Shown piece after piece: positions 50,873 through 50,885 of a stretch of DNA of 50,885 bases. The notes below the pieces were generated by a model. The model had not been told where the DNA came from, made no database searches, and worked only from the letters and a program-made list of their open reading frames with translations. Both the position numbers and the translations under genes were made by a program. Every line of letters begins with the position of its first letter. Positions within the stretch are counted from its first letter, which is position 1. Source of the stretch: CAZMGY01 sp964565945 [NCBI: uncultured bacterium] (lineage in GTDB: Bacteria > GCA-001730085); the NCBI GenBank assembly GCA_964565945.1, contig CAZMGY010000005.1:1-50885 (forward strand), in the 5' to 3' direction.

Positions 50873-50885
50873 AATATAAAAAACA

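Overview
The window comes from a chromosome of a diderm (Gram-negative type) bacterium with moderate to low GC. An MCE/Mla lipid-transport pair, many signal-peptide proteins and an inner-membrane protein with a large extracytoplasmic part indicate the second membrane. Translation uses the standard bacterial code. Several predicted proteins have architectures I cannot match to a well-known genus: very long TPR proteins, PilZ fusions and a GlnE with an ACT-like extension. I infer a little-studied or uncultivated lineage and cannot name the phylum from sequence alone.

Layout. (1) 1-13.7 kb is the most unusual part. It holds an unrecognised protein open at the window edge, convergent with a PilZ / transmembrane / coiled-coil / glucoamylase-like (GH144-type) fusion. 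Divergent from that fusion are two exported TPR proteins of 2294 and about 755 residues, then a small exported protein. (2) 13.7-15.8 kb is a small-RNA and mobile-DNA scrap zone: tRNA-Pro, a broken tRNA-Arg copy, intact tRNA-Arg and tRNA-His, a truncated Vsr endonuclease, the 3' end of an IS1380-type transposase, an A9-G14 homopolymer tract and tRNA-Ser. (3) 16-18.7 kb is def-fmt-rsmB, convergent with an exported protein that has kinase-like motifs and a PDZ-like C-terminus (18.7-20.9 kb). (4) 21.1-27.2 kb is aroF, then mlaF-mlaD (no mlaE beside them), radA, ispF and gltX. (5) 27.2-28.7 kb has a single-domain PilZ gene coupled to a CxxCC-type metal-binding protein, and a TPR gene on the other strand. 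(6) 28.8-35.2 kb has glnE, a 50-codon small gene, an HDOD gene and a short comEC. (7) 35.2-46.5 kb is a long housekeeping run: rng-rplU-rpmA, then obgE-proB-proA-nadD-rsfS-argS-pyk-antiporter. (8) 46.5-50.9 kb has a frameshifted small reading frame, then otsAB (fused trehalose-6-phosphate synthase/phosphatase) and a GH15 glucosidase that may degrade trehalose or a related glucan.

How the parts may work together. Two PilZ proteins point to c-di-GMP signalling. One of them would couple cytoplasmic c-di-GMP to an extracytoplasmic beta-glucan-active domain, next to two large exported TPR proteins that look like scaffolds. The housekeeping blocks are conventional, tightly packed and often start-stop overlapped. 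Readable sigma70-like promoters are given where both hexamers are seen. Two genes, otsAB and the TPR gene at 28.1 kb, have a -10 box only 6 nt before the start codon and no Shine-Dalgarno sequence, so they may be leaderless. Start codons were moved where the longest frame would swallow a promoter or ignore a good ribosome binding site.
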